Source: CAZMNY01 sp964567745
GTDB lineage: Bacteria > Planctomycetota > Planctomycetia > Pirellulales > Pirellulaceae
Direction of reading: 5' to 3'
Assembly (NCBI GenBank): GCA_964567745.1
Contig: CAZMNY010000001.1
Span: 1-64,000 of the forward strand
Length of the DNA stretch: 64,000 nt
The translations under genes and the position numbers were made by a program. The notes beneath the pieces were generated by a model. It saw only the letters and a program-made list of their open reading frames with translations, was not told the origin of the DNA and did no database searches. Positions 52,936-61,152 of this stretch are shown piece by piece; within the stretch, counting starts at the first letter, position 1, and each line of letters opens with the position of its first letter.

Positions 52936-54791
52936 GCGGCTTGCCCTTGTTTCAACATGCCGCAGCCGAACTCTTCGAGGAACATCTTGCTGCAGAGAAA
53001 ATAGAAGAGGAACTTGCTTTCGCTGTTTGCCAGCTGCGGTTTCTTGATCAGTTGCTCGACGCAGTCGCGGCGAACGTGATCGAAGATCGGGCTAACATCC
53101 AGCAACTGTTCGACGACGGACTCGTCGTGAATGTCGAGGAACGAGAAAATCGGCGCGTTGAATCCGACTTTGCGCCGGTTGTTCACAACTTGATCCGGTG
53201 CGACCCCTCGAACCGCGTCGCGCAAAACCGACTTGGCATAGCCATTTTGCATCAAGTGTCGAGTCGGGATCGAATAAGCAAACTCGCACAAGTCACGATC
53301 CAAGAACGGCGAACGATTCTCGATCGAAAAGTACATTGCGTTCAGGTCATCTTCATGCAAGATCACCGGCGTCGCCTCTTCGAACAACTCGTTCATCATC
53401 CTGCTGCGCAGTAGATGGTCGCTATACTTCGTCTCCCGAAACGACTCGCTGAACGTTTCGGTGAGATAGCCGGAAAACGTCGCGGCGTTGAGATAAATGT
53501 GGTCGCGGAAATCCGGATCGTTTACATACAGATCGTGCTGCTGCAGATGTGGGTTACGGACGATGGGGGCCGTGTGGGCGTTCCAATCCGCCAGAGCCTC
53601 GGTATGAGTTTCCGTGCCGTGCACGTCGTGCAGGTAGAGGTTGTGGTGATCAAAGTAGCCAGTGAACAGTTCATCGGCCGCTGTGCCGCTGACGGAGATG
53701 CGATAGCCGTGATCGGAGACGGCCTGCATGAGCAGCCAATGGGCGTAATAGGAAATCGTGTAGATCGGAGCGTCGTGGTACTGGATGAGCTTTCGCAGCT
53801 GTGGAAGGAAGCGGTCGGTGTTGACGGGCACCTGCGTGTGCTTGACGCCCAGTTCACGAACGGCCGCTTCGACAACGTCCTGCTCTTCGTATCGCGAGTC
53901 GGTGTTGACGATGGTGAAGCCATGCACGTCGTAGTCGAAAACGCGCTTGGCGATGCTGATAAGCGAATTTGAGTCGACGCCGCCGCTCATGCAGAAAGCG
54001 ATTGGGACGTCCGCTCGCAGTCTCAATTCGACCGCGCGAAACAACCGTTCCTTCGCTCCTTGGACCGCGTTGTCGTACGACATCGATTCGTCAATGTCGC
54101 ATTTGGGCGTCCAATAGGGCCGCTGCGTTCGGGCGCCGTGTGCATCAAAACGCACGATATGAGCGGGAGGAATCTCGCTCAGCCCTCGAAAGAACGTCTC
54201 GCCTTTTTCTTTGTAGAGTGACTTGTAGCCATTCACCATGTAACGCCGCAGATGCTGCTCGTTGACGTCGAGGGAACGGCCGCGAAGGCACGCCACCACT
54301 TTGGGTTCGGAAGCGAAATAGACGCCGTGGTCGTCGTTCAAAACATAGAGTGGTTTTTCGCTGAATCGATCGCGGCAGAGCGTAAGCGAGCCATCCTCGT
54401 CGTCATAGACGGCCATCGCCCACATGCCTTCGCAACGGTCGAGCACATCCCAACCGAACGCGTCGATCGCCGCAAGCATGACTTCGGTGTCGGATTCGGT
54501 GCGAAACGAGTAGCCGGTCTTTTCGACTTCGGCTCGAATCTCACGGTAGTTGTAGAGCTCACCGTTGTAGACGATCGACTTTGAACCGACCGTGAACGGC
54601 TGACTGCTCCGCGGGTCGAGATCAATGATGCTAAGGCGGCCATGCAGAAGGCAAGCGATCCGCCCCTGCGTGTTTCGAAATTCTCGATGATCACGGCGGT
54701 CCGGCCCGCGACGGCGCATCAATTCCAACGACGCGTAGACTCGCGCCTTCGGAATTTCAACGTTGCCAAAGTATCCGGCGATTCCGCACAT
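52932..54791 (-). CDS. asnB: Asparagine synthase (glutamine-hydrolysing) family amidotransferase
   Basis: A 619-aa protein. The N-terminal class II glutaminase begins MCGIAGYFG (Cys2), with MRRRGPDRRDHREF and HGRLSIIDLDPRSSQPF. The synthetase domain has the PPi loop CMSGGVDSNSLISIA. In glycan loci such proteins usually modify sugars or supply ammonia rather than make asparagine for growth. It overlaps the N-acetyl sugar amidotransferase by 4 bp, so the pair probably works together. It ends KQGQAA. Confidence 0.92.
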   Translation of the reverse strand: MCGIAGYFGNVEIPKARVYASLELMRRRGPDRRDHREFRNTQGRIACLLHGRLSIIDLDPRSSQPFTVGSKSIVYNGELYNYREIRAEVEKTGYSFRTESDTEVMLAAIDAFGWDVLDRCEGMWAMAVYDDEDGSLTLCRDRFSEKPLYVLNDDHGVYFASEPKVVACLRGRSLDVNEQHLRRYMVNGYKSLYKEKGETFFRGLSEIPPAHIVRFDAHGARTQRPYWTPKCDIDESMSYDNAVQGAKERLFRAVELRLRADVPIAFCMSGGVDSNSLISIAKRVFDYDVHGFTIVNTDSRYEEQDVVEAAVRELGVKHTQVPVNTDRFLPQLRKLIQYHDAPIYTISYYAHWLLMQAVSDHGYRISVSGTAADELFTGYFDHHNLYLHDVHGTETHTEALADWNAHTAPIVRNPHLQQHDLYVNDPDFRDHIYLNAATFSGYLTETFSESFRETKYSDHLLRSRMMNELFEEATPVILHEDDLNAMYFSIENRSPFLDRDLCEFAYSIPTRHLMQNGYAKSVLRDAVRGVAPDQVVNNRRKVGFNAPIFSFLDIHDESVVEQLLDVSPIFDHVRRDCVEQLIKKPQLANSESKFLFYFLCSKMFLEEFGCGMLKQGQAA

Positions 54792-54829
54792 GGGTTACTC
54801 CTCTTTGAGCGGTAAGTCTTCAAGCTCGA

Positions 54830-55846
54830 TTAGGCGACGTCCGACAAGCGGATTGGGTCGCCGTAAGGAACTGCTTCGACTAGCGTTTGGCCAATCAACT
54901 GTTGCTCAAGGCCCGGCTGCAATCCGTCGGCCGGACGAATCCACATGAAATCCTCCTCGGTCAGACGCCTTCCCTGCGGAAGATCGCGGGCGGCGACGAT
55001 CGATCGGCGAATCAGAGGCAGCATGTCGGATTCCGCGTCCAGGACTTGCTTCTCCGCATTGCCCATCATCTCGGCAGCCGTACGAGTCTGCTCGACCAAC
55101 TGCCGCAGTTCGTCCGGGTCCGCCGACATTTGGTGGTCGCGAAAATCCGAATAGTTTTTGTCGAGCGTGAAGTGCTTTTCAATGATCGTTGAGCCTAGGG
55201 CGACCGCCATCGCACACGCTTGTAGGCCCAGTGTGTGGTCGGAGTAGCCGACTTCGCAGTCGAGTTCGTCGGCCAGAGTCTGAATGGCTGCCAGATTCGC
55301 ATCAACTGGCAACGTCGGATAGTTGCTCACGCAATGGAGCACGGCGATCTCCTGTTCGACGCCGCCCAGACTCCACTGACTCGTGACAAAGTTCTTGCTC
55401 TGACGAATCTGTTTGAGGTCGCTGACGCCAGACGAGACGATCACCGGCTTGTCAGACGAAGCGATCTCGGTGAGCAGCGGGTAAAAGTTGTTGTCCCCCG
55501 ACGCGACTTTGAACGCGTCGACCAGGGGAGCGAGAAATTGAGCGCTCTCCAAATCGAGCGGAGTGGAGACGAAGGCGAGGTCAAGCGATCGCGTTAAGTC
55601 GTGAAGACCTCGAAACTCGTCCTGAGACAGTTCGAACTGCTTCATCTTGGCGAATCGCTCTTCGTTCTTCGGATGGACGAACAACTCAGTGCGAAACGTC
55701 TGAAACTTCACCGCATGCGCGCCAGCCGAAGCGGCCTGACGAACCATTTCCTCTGCGACTTTGACGTCGCCCTCGTGGTTGTTGCCAATCTCCGCAATAA
55801 CCAATGGCGATTCCGCCGAGTCAAACTGTCCAATCTTCATGGCCAT
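54830..55846 (-). CDS. neuB: N-acetylneuraminate/legionaminate synthase (NeuB family)
   Basis: Condenses phosphoenolpyruvate with an N-acyl amino hexose to form a nonulosonic acid (338 aa). The TIM barrel shows LVIAEIGNNHEGDVKVAEEMV, AVKFQTFRTEL, VSTPLDLESAQFL, KVASGDNNFYPLL, GYSDHTLG and EKHFTLDKN. The C-terminal SAF/antifreeze-like domain begins near RRSIVAARDLPQG. The start may be the third codon (MKIGQF), which has AGGA 6 bases upstream. It is the key marker that the operon makes a sialic-acid-like sugar. Whether the product is legionaminic, pseudaminic or neuraminic cannot be told by eye. It ends LSDVA. Confidence 0.93.
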   Translation of the reverse strand: MAMKIGQFDSAESPLVIAEIGNNHEGDVKVAEEMVRQAASAGAHAVKFQTFRTELFVHPKNEERFAKMKQFELSQDEFRGLHDLTRSLDLAFVSTPLDLESAQFLAPLVDAFKVASGDNNFYPLLTEIASSDKPVIVSSGVSDLKQIRQSKNFVTSQWSLGGVEQEIAVLHCVSNYPTLPVDANLAAIQTLADELDCEVGYSDHTLGLQACAMAVALGSTIIEKHFTLDKNYSDFRDHQMSADPDELRQLVEQTRTAAEMMGNAEKQVLDAESDMLPLIRRSIVAARDLPQGRRLTEEDFMWIRPADGLQPGLEQQLIGQTLVEAVPYGDPIRLSDVA

Positions 55847-55852
55847 TCCTAG

Positions 55853-55880
55853 TTACTGACTGATTACTGACTGATTACTG
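55853..55880. repeat. Short tandem repeat (11 bp, 2.5 copies)
   Basis: The unit TTACTGACTGA occurs at 55853-55863 and 55864-55874, with a half copy to 55880. It spans the stop of the GNAT gene and the spacer before neuB and puts stop codons in more than one frame. Copy number could vary between strains. Confidence 0.75.
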
Positions 55881-56690
55881 TGCGTGCCAATGGAGCACAT
55901 AGGCTGAGCTATCAAACGAGAAGCCCTGTTTCTGATAGAGCCGCAGAGACGGCGTGTTGGCCGCTTGCGTGCCGACGAAACAGGAATCTGGTGTGGTTGA
56001 ATAATGATTCAAGAACGCCTGAATCAGGGTGCCGCCAACGCCTCGGCCTTGGAAGCCGGGAGCGACGCCAATCAGATCGATTACGGCCGTTCGCTGGTCC
56101 GGCAAGTGCAAGGCCGCCAAGAATCCGGCGTGACTGCCGTCGACTTGAGCGTCCCAGAGCCGATCGCCTCGACGCCCTCGCAAGTAGTTCGCGATCCATT
56201 GATGTTTGATTCGGTTTGCCGTTTGGTCACAAAAACGAGGATCCAAATGAAATCGAGAGAGCCGAAAACATTCGCCTGAAATCATTGCCAACGGATGGCT
56301 TTCCGCGACGTCGTCATCAACCGTATCGACCTCGCTGACGCTCACGCCATCCACGGCGACGGCAGGTCTTCTCGCCGCTCCCGACTGCAGCGAGAGAGTC
56401 AAATTCACGTCGACAGTGCGAAAACCGACATCCTGCAGAACGCTGACAGCGTCGACTCGTTTTGTATCGACTTTCGCAAATGCGAACGCCGTCTGAGTCT
56501 CCCGCAATTCGTTCGAAAGTCGCTCGGCAACTCCAGGCTCGACCATCTCGTCGGGCGACAAGCCGACTCGGCAAACTGGCTGCCGGCAGACATCGGAAAG
56601 CCAGGGATCGGCTCGCAGAGTCTTGGGCGACGTCGCGGTCTCACGACTTGGCGCAAGACGACTTGTCACGAAACCCTCCCTTGCCGACAT
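55875..56690 (-). CDS. GNAT-family N-acetyltransferase, WecD-like
   Basis: A 271-aa protein from ATG 56690, with AAAGG 7 bases upstream. The C-terminal half is a GNAT domain with the acetyl-CoA loop VIDLIGVAPGFQGRGVGGTLIQ, and then NTPSLRLYQKQGFSF. The N-terminal half (ETQTAFAFAKVDTKRVDAVSVLQDVGFRTVDVNLTL) matches the helper region of dTDP-fucosamine acetyltransferases such as WecD. It likely acetylates the amino group made by the DegT aminotransferase encoded just upstream. It ends LHWHAQ, without the -AA tail. Confidence 0.85.
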   Translation of the reverse strand: MSAREGFVTSRLAPSRETATSPKTLRADPWLSDVCRQPVCRVGLSPDEMVEPGVAERLSNELRETQTAFAFAKVDTKRVDAVSVLQDVGFRTVDVNLTLSLQSGAARRPAVAVDGVSVSEVDTVDDDVAESHPLAMISGECFRLSRFHLDPRFCDQTANRIKHQWIANYLRGRRGDRLWDAQVDGSHAGFLAALHLPDQRTAVIDLIGVAPGFQGRGVGGTLIQAFLNHYSTTPDSCFVGTQAANTPSLRLYQKQGFSFDSSAYVLHWHAQ

Positions 56691-56766
56691 TGAGTCGCCT
56701 TTCAAATTGTGCCCAAAAAACGGACGCCCGAATGCCAAGTGTCGCGTCGAGTACGACGAGTCCGCC

Positions 56767-57795
56767 CTACGCGGCGACGCGCAGTTGTGGACGACCAGCC
56801 AGCCCTCGGTACCAATCGAGGTACTTGATGACACCGACGTCGATAGGATTCTGCGGGGCGTAGCCGAGTAACGTTTTCGCCTTGTCGACCGACAGCGTTC
56901 CTCGAAACGGCATCAGTTTGTCGCGAGGAATGTACTCCACTTTGGTTGACGGCTCTTGGTGTCGCACGATGCTGACCAAGTCTTGAATCGTTCGCGCGGC
57001 GCCGTAGGTTAGGTTGAAGACCTCGTTCTTGGCTTCCGGTTTTTCGATCGTCAGGCAGATGCCTTGAACCAGATCGTCGATGTAAGTGAAATCGAGAAAC
57101 TCATTACCGTTGCCTTGCACTTTCAACGGCCGGCCATCAACCGCGTTCTCGACAAAAATCTGGCAAACACGTCGGCTGACGCATCGAGGGCCGTAGAGCG
57201 CCGAGGGGCGGATGATCGTGTAAGGAAGATCAAAGACTTGCTGATACGCCTGGACAATCTTCTCACCGCTCAACTTGAGAGCGCCGTAGATGCCGATCGG
57301 GTTCAGCGGATGCTCTTCGTCGACGACCTTGGTTTCGAAGTTCCCGTAGGCCATGCTCGACGAGAAATAGACGAAGTGTTCAGCTCGTCCGCGTGCACAG
57401 TCGAGCGCGTTTTCCAGCGTTCGGAAACTGTGATCAAAAGTCGAATAGGGATCTTTGTTTGAGCGATTGGCGTGGGCCACCGCGGCCAGCTGAACGACCA
57501 CGTTGGGATCGATCCCGTCGAGCACTCGACTCAGCGCGTGATAGTCTCGGGCGTCGAGCGGATGCAGCGTGACGCCGGCCTGTTGGATAATTTCCAAGCG
57601 ATTGTGCAAGATCTTGAGATTGAGCTCTCTTTTGTCGTCGTGAACGCCGGCGGCAAAAGCCAGTAGGTTGTTGACCTGCAAACTGTCAATCACGTGCACC
57701 TCGGCGCCCCGATTGACCAGCTCGATGGCCAAATTGTGCCCGATGAAACCCGCTCCTCCGATGAGCGCTATTCTTCGTCCTTGAAGTGTGGTCAT
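56767..57795 (-). CDS. NAD-dependent sugar epimerase/dehydratase (SDR family)
   Basis: A 342-aa extended short-chain dehydrogenase. NAD site IALIGGAGFIGHNLAIELV; catalytic Ser-Tyr-Lys in FSSSMAYGN and GIYGALKLSGEKI; LPYTIIRPSALYGP and RGTLSVDKAKTLLGYAPQ complete the pattern. It could be the 4-epimerase or 4,6-dehydratase step that feeds the aminotransferase. The YxxxK motif is intact, but the Asp-Glu pair of dehydratases is not evident (FSSSMAYG is nearer to epimerases). It lies 4 bp after the DegT gene. It ends QLRVAA. Confidence 0.9.
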   Translation of the reverse strand: MTTLQGRRIALIGGAGFIGHNLAIELVNRGAEVHVIDSLQVNNLLAFAAGVHDDKRELNLKILHNRLEIIQQAGVTLHPLDARDYHALSRVLDGIDPNVVVQLAAVAHANRSNKDPYSTFDHSFRTLENALDCARGRAEHFVYFSSSMAYGNFETKVVDEEHPLNPIGIYGALKLSGEKIVQAYQQVFDLPYTIIRPSALYGPRCVSRRVCQIFVENAVDGRPLKVQGNGNEFLDFTYIDDLVQGICLTIEKPEAKNEVFNLTYGAARTIQDLVSIVRHQEPSTKVEYIPRDKLMPFRGTLSVDKAKTLLGYAPQNPIDVGVIKYLDWYRGLAGRPQLRVAA

Positions 57796-57799
57796 TGCT

Positions 57800-59026
57800 T
57801 TAGAGCTCCCTGCCAAGTGCGGTAACGTGTTCGAGAATGTAATCAAGATCTTCTTGCGAGAGATGCGGTCCAACGGGTAGGGCGATCGCCTCGTCGCTGA
57901 TTTGCTCGGCAACCGGGTAACAACTCGAGTCGTACCCGTACTTGTCGTGGTAGTACGTCATTCGAGGGACGGGCTGCGGGTAATAAACGCTTGTCCCGAC
58001 GCCGTTTTCCTTGAGTCGCGCAATCCACTCGTTTCGTTTTGAGGCGAGCGGGCCCTCGAGGACCAGCGACAATCCATAATGAGCGTTGGTCTGTTCTTCA
58101 CTTTGCGAATCCAAAACGCGGAGGTGGTCGATCTTCTCCAGCCCCGCCTTGAGGTAGTCAAAGTTTTCCGCGCGGATACGCAGGATGTCTTCGATGCGAG
58201 TGAGCTGGGAGACGCCTAGAGCCGCCTGTAGTTCACTCATCCGGTAGTTCAAACCCAACGTCGGCACGTCGTACATCCCGGGCGTGGCGCGCTGGTCGTG
58301 TCGTCGATCGACGCCGAAGGCGCGGAGTTTGTTGACCGAAGCGGCAACGTCCGCATGTCGCGTCGCAAACATGCCTCCCTCGCCGCAAGTCATGTGCTTG
58401 ACTGGATAGAACGAGAAGCAGGCGGTATCGCCGAACAGCCCAACATGTTTTCCGTTGATGCGACCGCCGACTGCCAGCGCGCAATCTTCGATCACTTTCA
58501 AGTCATGGCGGTTAGCGACCTCCATGATCGCGGGCATGTCGCATGGTATGCCTTGAAAATGGACGACGGAAATCGCTTTCGTTCGCTCGGTGACGGCAGC
58601 TTGAATAGCGGCGGCTGTCAAATTCCCGGTTGCGCTGTCAGCATCGACGAAAACCGGCTTCGCCCCGACCCATTCGACGGCGTGCACGGTCGCTGTATGG
58701 GTCATGGCGGGAACGATCACTTCATCGCCCGCCCCGATTCCAAAGTGCAAGTAGGAGAGGTGCAGCGCGGCCATTCCCGACGACACGCTTACGCAGTGGG
58801 CGTCGGGTCCCATGAACTTGGCAAAATCGTCTTCAAGCTCATGGCATTTCGGACCGTGAGTCAGAATGTATCCGTCGAGCACATCCGCAACGGCTTGCCG
58901 ATCCCCGTCGGTAATCCACGGGCGTCCGAACGGCACTGTTCGCGTCGGCCCAGTTCCCGTCGGCCCAGTTCCCGTCGACTCAATTTCCGCCGATTCGGTT
59001 TTCTGCTGCTGGTTTGTCTCGGTCAT
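57800..59026 (-). CDS. DegT/DnrJ/EryC1/StrS aminotransferase
   Basis: A PLP enzyme that aminates a keto-sugar nucleotide (408 aa from ATG 59026). Hallmarks are VSVSSGMAALHLSYLHFGIG, GDEVIVPAMTHTATVHAVEWVGA, VIEDCALAVGG, the PLP Lys in FSFYPVKHMTCGEGGM, and GLNYRMSELQAALG. The N-terminal 30 residues are a low-complexity Thr/Gly/Pro stretch created by a 15-bp tandem DNA repeat. The start overlaps the oxidoreductase stop (ATGA). It corresponds to a LegC/PseC-type step. Confidence 0.94.
   Translation of the reverse strand: MTETNQQQKTESAEIESTGTGPTGTGPTRTVPFGRPWITDGDRQAVADVLDGYILTHGPKCHELEDDFAKFMGPDAHCVSVSSGMAALHLSYLHFGIGAGDEVIVPAMTHTATVHAVEWVGAKPVFVDADSATGNLTAAAIQAAVTERTKAISVVHFQGIPCDMPAIMEVANRHDLKVIEDCALAVGGRINGKHVGLFGDTACFSFYPVKHMTCGEGGMFATRHADVAASVNKLRAFGVDRRHDQRATPGMYDVPTLGLNYRMSELQAALGVSQLTRIEDILRIRAENFDYLKAGLEKIDHLRVLDSQSEEQTNAHYGLSLVLEGPLASKRNEWIARLKENGVGTSVYYPQPVPRMTYYHDKYGYDSSCYPVAEQISDEAIALPVGPHLSQEDLDYILEHVTALGREL
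58943..58978. repeat. 15-bp tandem repeat within the aminotransferase N-terminus
   Basis: The unit CGTCGGCCCAGTTCC occurs at 58943-58957 and 58958-58972, with a partial third copy. It encodes the TGPTG repeat. Because the unit is a multiple of three, changes in copy number would keep the frame. Confidence 0.8.
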
Positions 59027-60024
59027 GCGTAGTTGATCTCCACAGTTGAATTGCAATCGAGCGATTCGTCGGCCGCCAGGCAAATACTCATCGTGTCAAA
59101 CTCGGTTTGTGCGCGGCGAACCGGGTCCGCACCGTTGAGAATGTCGTCGAGCAGTCCGGGGATGAGCACGGATTTGGAATTCGGAAGCGTTTCCAAATCG
59201 AGCATCTCAGCGGGCGTTTCCGGATCGCGAGTTCTCATGATTCGCGGGCCTTGATCGTCGTAAATGAAAGTCGCCTTGGTTCCGAAGACTCGCATCACAT
59301 GGTGGTGACAATGCACGCAGCCAAAGTTGGCCGTAATCCGTCCGATCATCCCAGAGGGAAACCGAAAGATGGACGAGACAAAGTCGTCCGGCTCAAAACT
59401 GCTCTCCTCGGTGCATATGCCATTTCCATGAGACGTCACATCGACCGGTCGTTGACCGGTGCACCAGAGCATCAGGTCGGCCAGATGAATCGCGCCGCCT
59501 TGCATGACGGAGTACTCACCCATCTTGTTTCGCCATCCGCCAGTGATTTTGTGGATGCGTCCGTAGAGGTAGTCGCCATCGAATGCGTAGACGGTGCCGA
59601 GTTCATCGTTGGCGATGGCTTGCTTGAGCCACCGATAGACGGGTGCGGCGCGGAGGACCAGGTTCGATCCAAGCATCATGCCTCTGTCGGCCACGAGTCT
59701 CTTGACTTGGACCAATTCGTCGTGGGTTCGGCAGAGCGGTTTCTCGACGAAGACGTGCTTGTTGGCCTCCAAAGCCGCCACGGTTTGAGGGAAGTGGTCG
59801 TCGTCGAATGAGGCGATCGAAATCACATTTACGTCGCGGGCGTCGACAACGTTCTGCCAATCCGTCGTGCGCCTCGCTCGAGTATATTGGGGTGCGACCG
59901 ATTGCAGTTTTTCGGACGAGAAATCGCAGAGCGCGACGACATCGCACTTGGGAGGACAATCGTAGCCGTAGATGTGCTGCTCGCCGATTCCGAGGCCGAT
60001 GACAGCTGCGCCGAGAGAAGTCAT
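59023..60024 (-). CDS. Gfo/Idh/MocA-family oxidoreductase
   Basis: A 333-aa NAD(P)-dependent sugar oxidoreductase. The Rossmann start is AAVIGLGIGEQHIYGYDCPP. FVEKPLCRTHDELVQVKRL contains the conserved EKP motif, and later MQGGAIHLADLMLWCTG carries the His of the active site. It overlaps genes on both sides by 4 bp. In NeuB operons this family (PtmF-like) often oxidises or reduces a sugar side chain. It ends EINYA. Confidence 0.9.
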   Translation of the reverse strand: MTSLGAAVIGLGIGEQHIYGYDCPPKCDVVALCDFSSEKLQSVAPQYTRARRTTDWQNVVDARDVNVISIASFDDDHFPQTVAALEANKHVFVEKPLCRTHDELVQVKRLVADRGMMLGSNLVLRAAPVYRWLKQAIANDELGTVYAFDGDYLYGRIHKITGGWRNKMGEYSVMQGGAIHLADLMLWCTGQRPVDVTSHGNGICTEESSFEPDDFVSSIFRFPSGMIGRITANFGCVHCHHHVMRVFGTKATFIYDDQGPRIMRTRDPETPAEMLDLETLPNSKSVLIPGLLDDILNGADPVRRAQTEFDTMSICLAADESLDCNSTVEINYA

Positions 60025-60764
60025 GCCGCCTCCGTATTCGTTGTCGTCCGAGTCGCCACGTTGCCAGACGTGTTGGTCATGTGTTGTTCCGCGCGGCCGT
60101 AGGCTTCAACGATTTGCTCCAACCGATAGTTCCAGGGCATTCGTTCCAGTTCGGCCAGTGTCGATTCGACCCGGACAAAATCTTCGGGCGAATCAATGGC
60201 CAAATGCACGTCTTCAAACTCGACCGGCGATGAGAGGTTAACTAGGCCGAATCGCTGCGAATTGCGGTAAAACGCTGGAAACACGTGCTCTCGGTCGCCG
60301 TCGCGATTCATCCAATTCAAGGCCGATTCAAAGGCGGAGCGGCGTACCGCTTCGATTGACTGCCCTCGCGGGAACGACCTCGGGTGGACGTTGGTGGCGA
60401 CATCACAACCATCTCGGCCAATGGCTTCAACGGCCCACTGAACCAATCGATAGTCGAGCAGCGGACTGTCCGCGCTAACTCGAATCAGCGCGTCCCAATT
60501 GGAGTTTCGCAAGGCCTTGGCGAATCGACCGGCGACATCATGCAGCGAACCGCGGACACACTTCACATTGTGAATCCGACAGTAGTCTTCGATCGCATCG
60601 TCAGACGGGTCATCGGACGTGGCGACAACCGTTTCATCCGCGCCGCCTCGCCGCACTATCTCAATGACGTACGCCAAGACCGGCTGGTCAAGCAAATTGC
60701 GCAGAACCTTGCCTGGCAGTCGCGTTGACGACATACGGGCTTGAATAACAGCGCCGACCTTCAT
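60021..60764 (-). CDS. SpsF/NeuA-like cytidylyltransferase
   Basis: A 247-aa nucleotidyltransferase, probably activating the nonulosonic acid or a related sugar with CTP. The start at ATG 60764 opens MKVGAVIQARMSSTRLPGKVLRNL, the signature of SpsF-type enzymes. DALIRVSADSPLLDYRLVQW and HLAIDSPEDFVRVE follow. It is the first gene of the ten-gene leftward operon. It ends TTNTEAA. Confidence 0.9.
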   Translation of the reverse strand: MKVGAVIQARMSSTRLPGKVLRNLLDQPVLAYVIEIVRRGGADETVVATSDDPSDDAIEDYCRIHNVKCVRGSLHDVAGRFAKALRNSNWDALIRVSADSPLLDYRLVQWAVEAIGRDGCDVATNVHPRSFPRGQSIEAVRRSAFESALNWMNRDGDREHVFPAFYRNSQRFGLVNLSSPVEFEDVHLAIDSPEDFVRVESTLAELERMPWNYRLEQIVEAYGRAEQHMTNTSGNVATRTTTNTEAA

Positions 60765-61152
60765 CCGTGAACCTGCGGGTGTTCGGGAATCCAATTCCAT
60801 CTTTCGCGCCTTCCGTGACGCGTAGTGCCCGGTGGTTTACCCTACACCGCCTCGCAGAGTCAATATCACCTCCTGCTGCATGCTCTGCTTGCATGGTGAA
60901 CGACGACGGTTCGATACCGAAAGGCTGACGCGGTGTTCAGCTGGGCTCTGACGCCTTCAGCATCCTCAAGGCCGCACGGCGCCCTGGGGTCATTTGCGAC
61001 GGTCCGCATGTTCCTCCAATGCGGTGAAAAATGGAGTAATCCCCTTTGACCCATTTTTCGCAAATTGATATTTTGTTGCACCCGTAATCGCTGACGGCGT
61101 TCACACAAAGAGACGTCGAGGCGACCTCAACAAGCTGGCCAGGGAGGGCCAC
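60765..61152. other. Divergent promoter region of the two glycan operons
   Basis: A 388-bp gap between divergent operons. The plus-strand promoter at 61046-61074 is described separately. For the minus strand, TTGACT (60863-60858) and TAAACC (60839-60834) with an 18-bp spacer form a weak candidate. Nothing else is seen. Confidence 0.4.
61046..61074 (+). promoter_or_regulatory. Putative sigma-70 promoter with TTGACCCATTTT box
   Basis: TTGACC (61046-61051), 17-bp spacer, TATTTT (61069-61074), about 75 bp before the ATG at 61153. The -35 and the next six bases are identical to those of the promoter at 48454. Confidence 0.6.
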
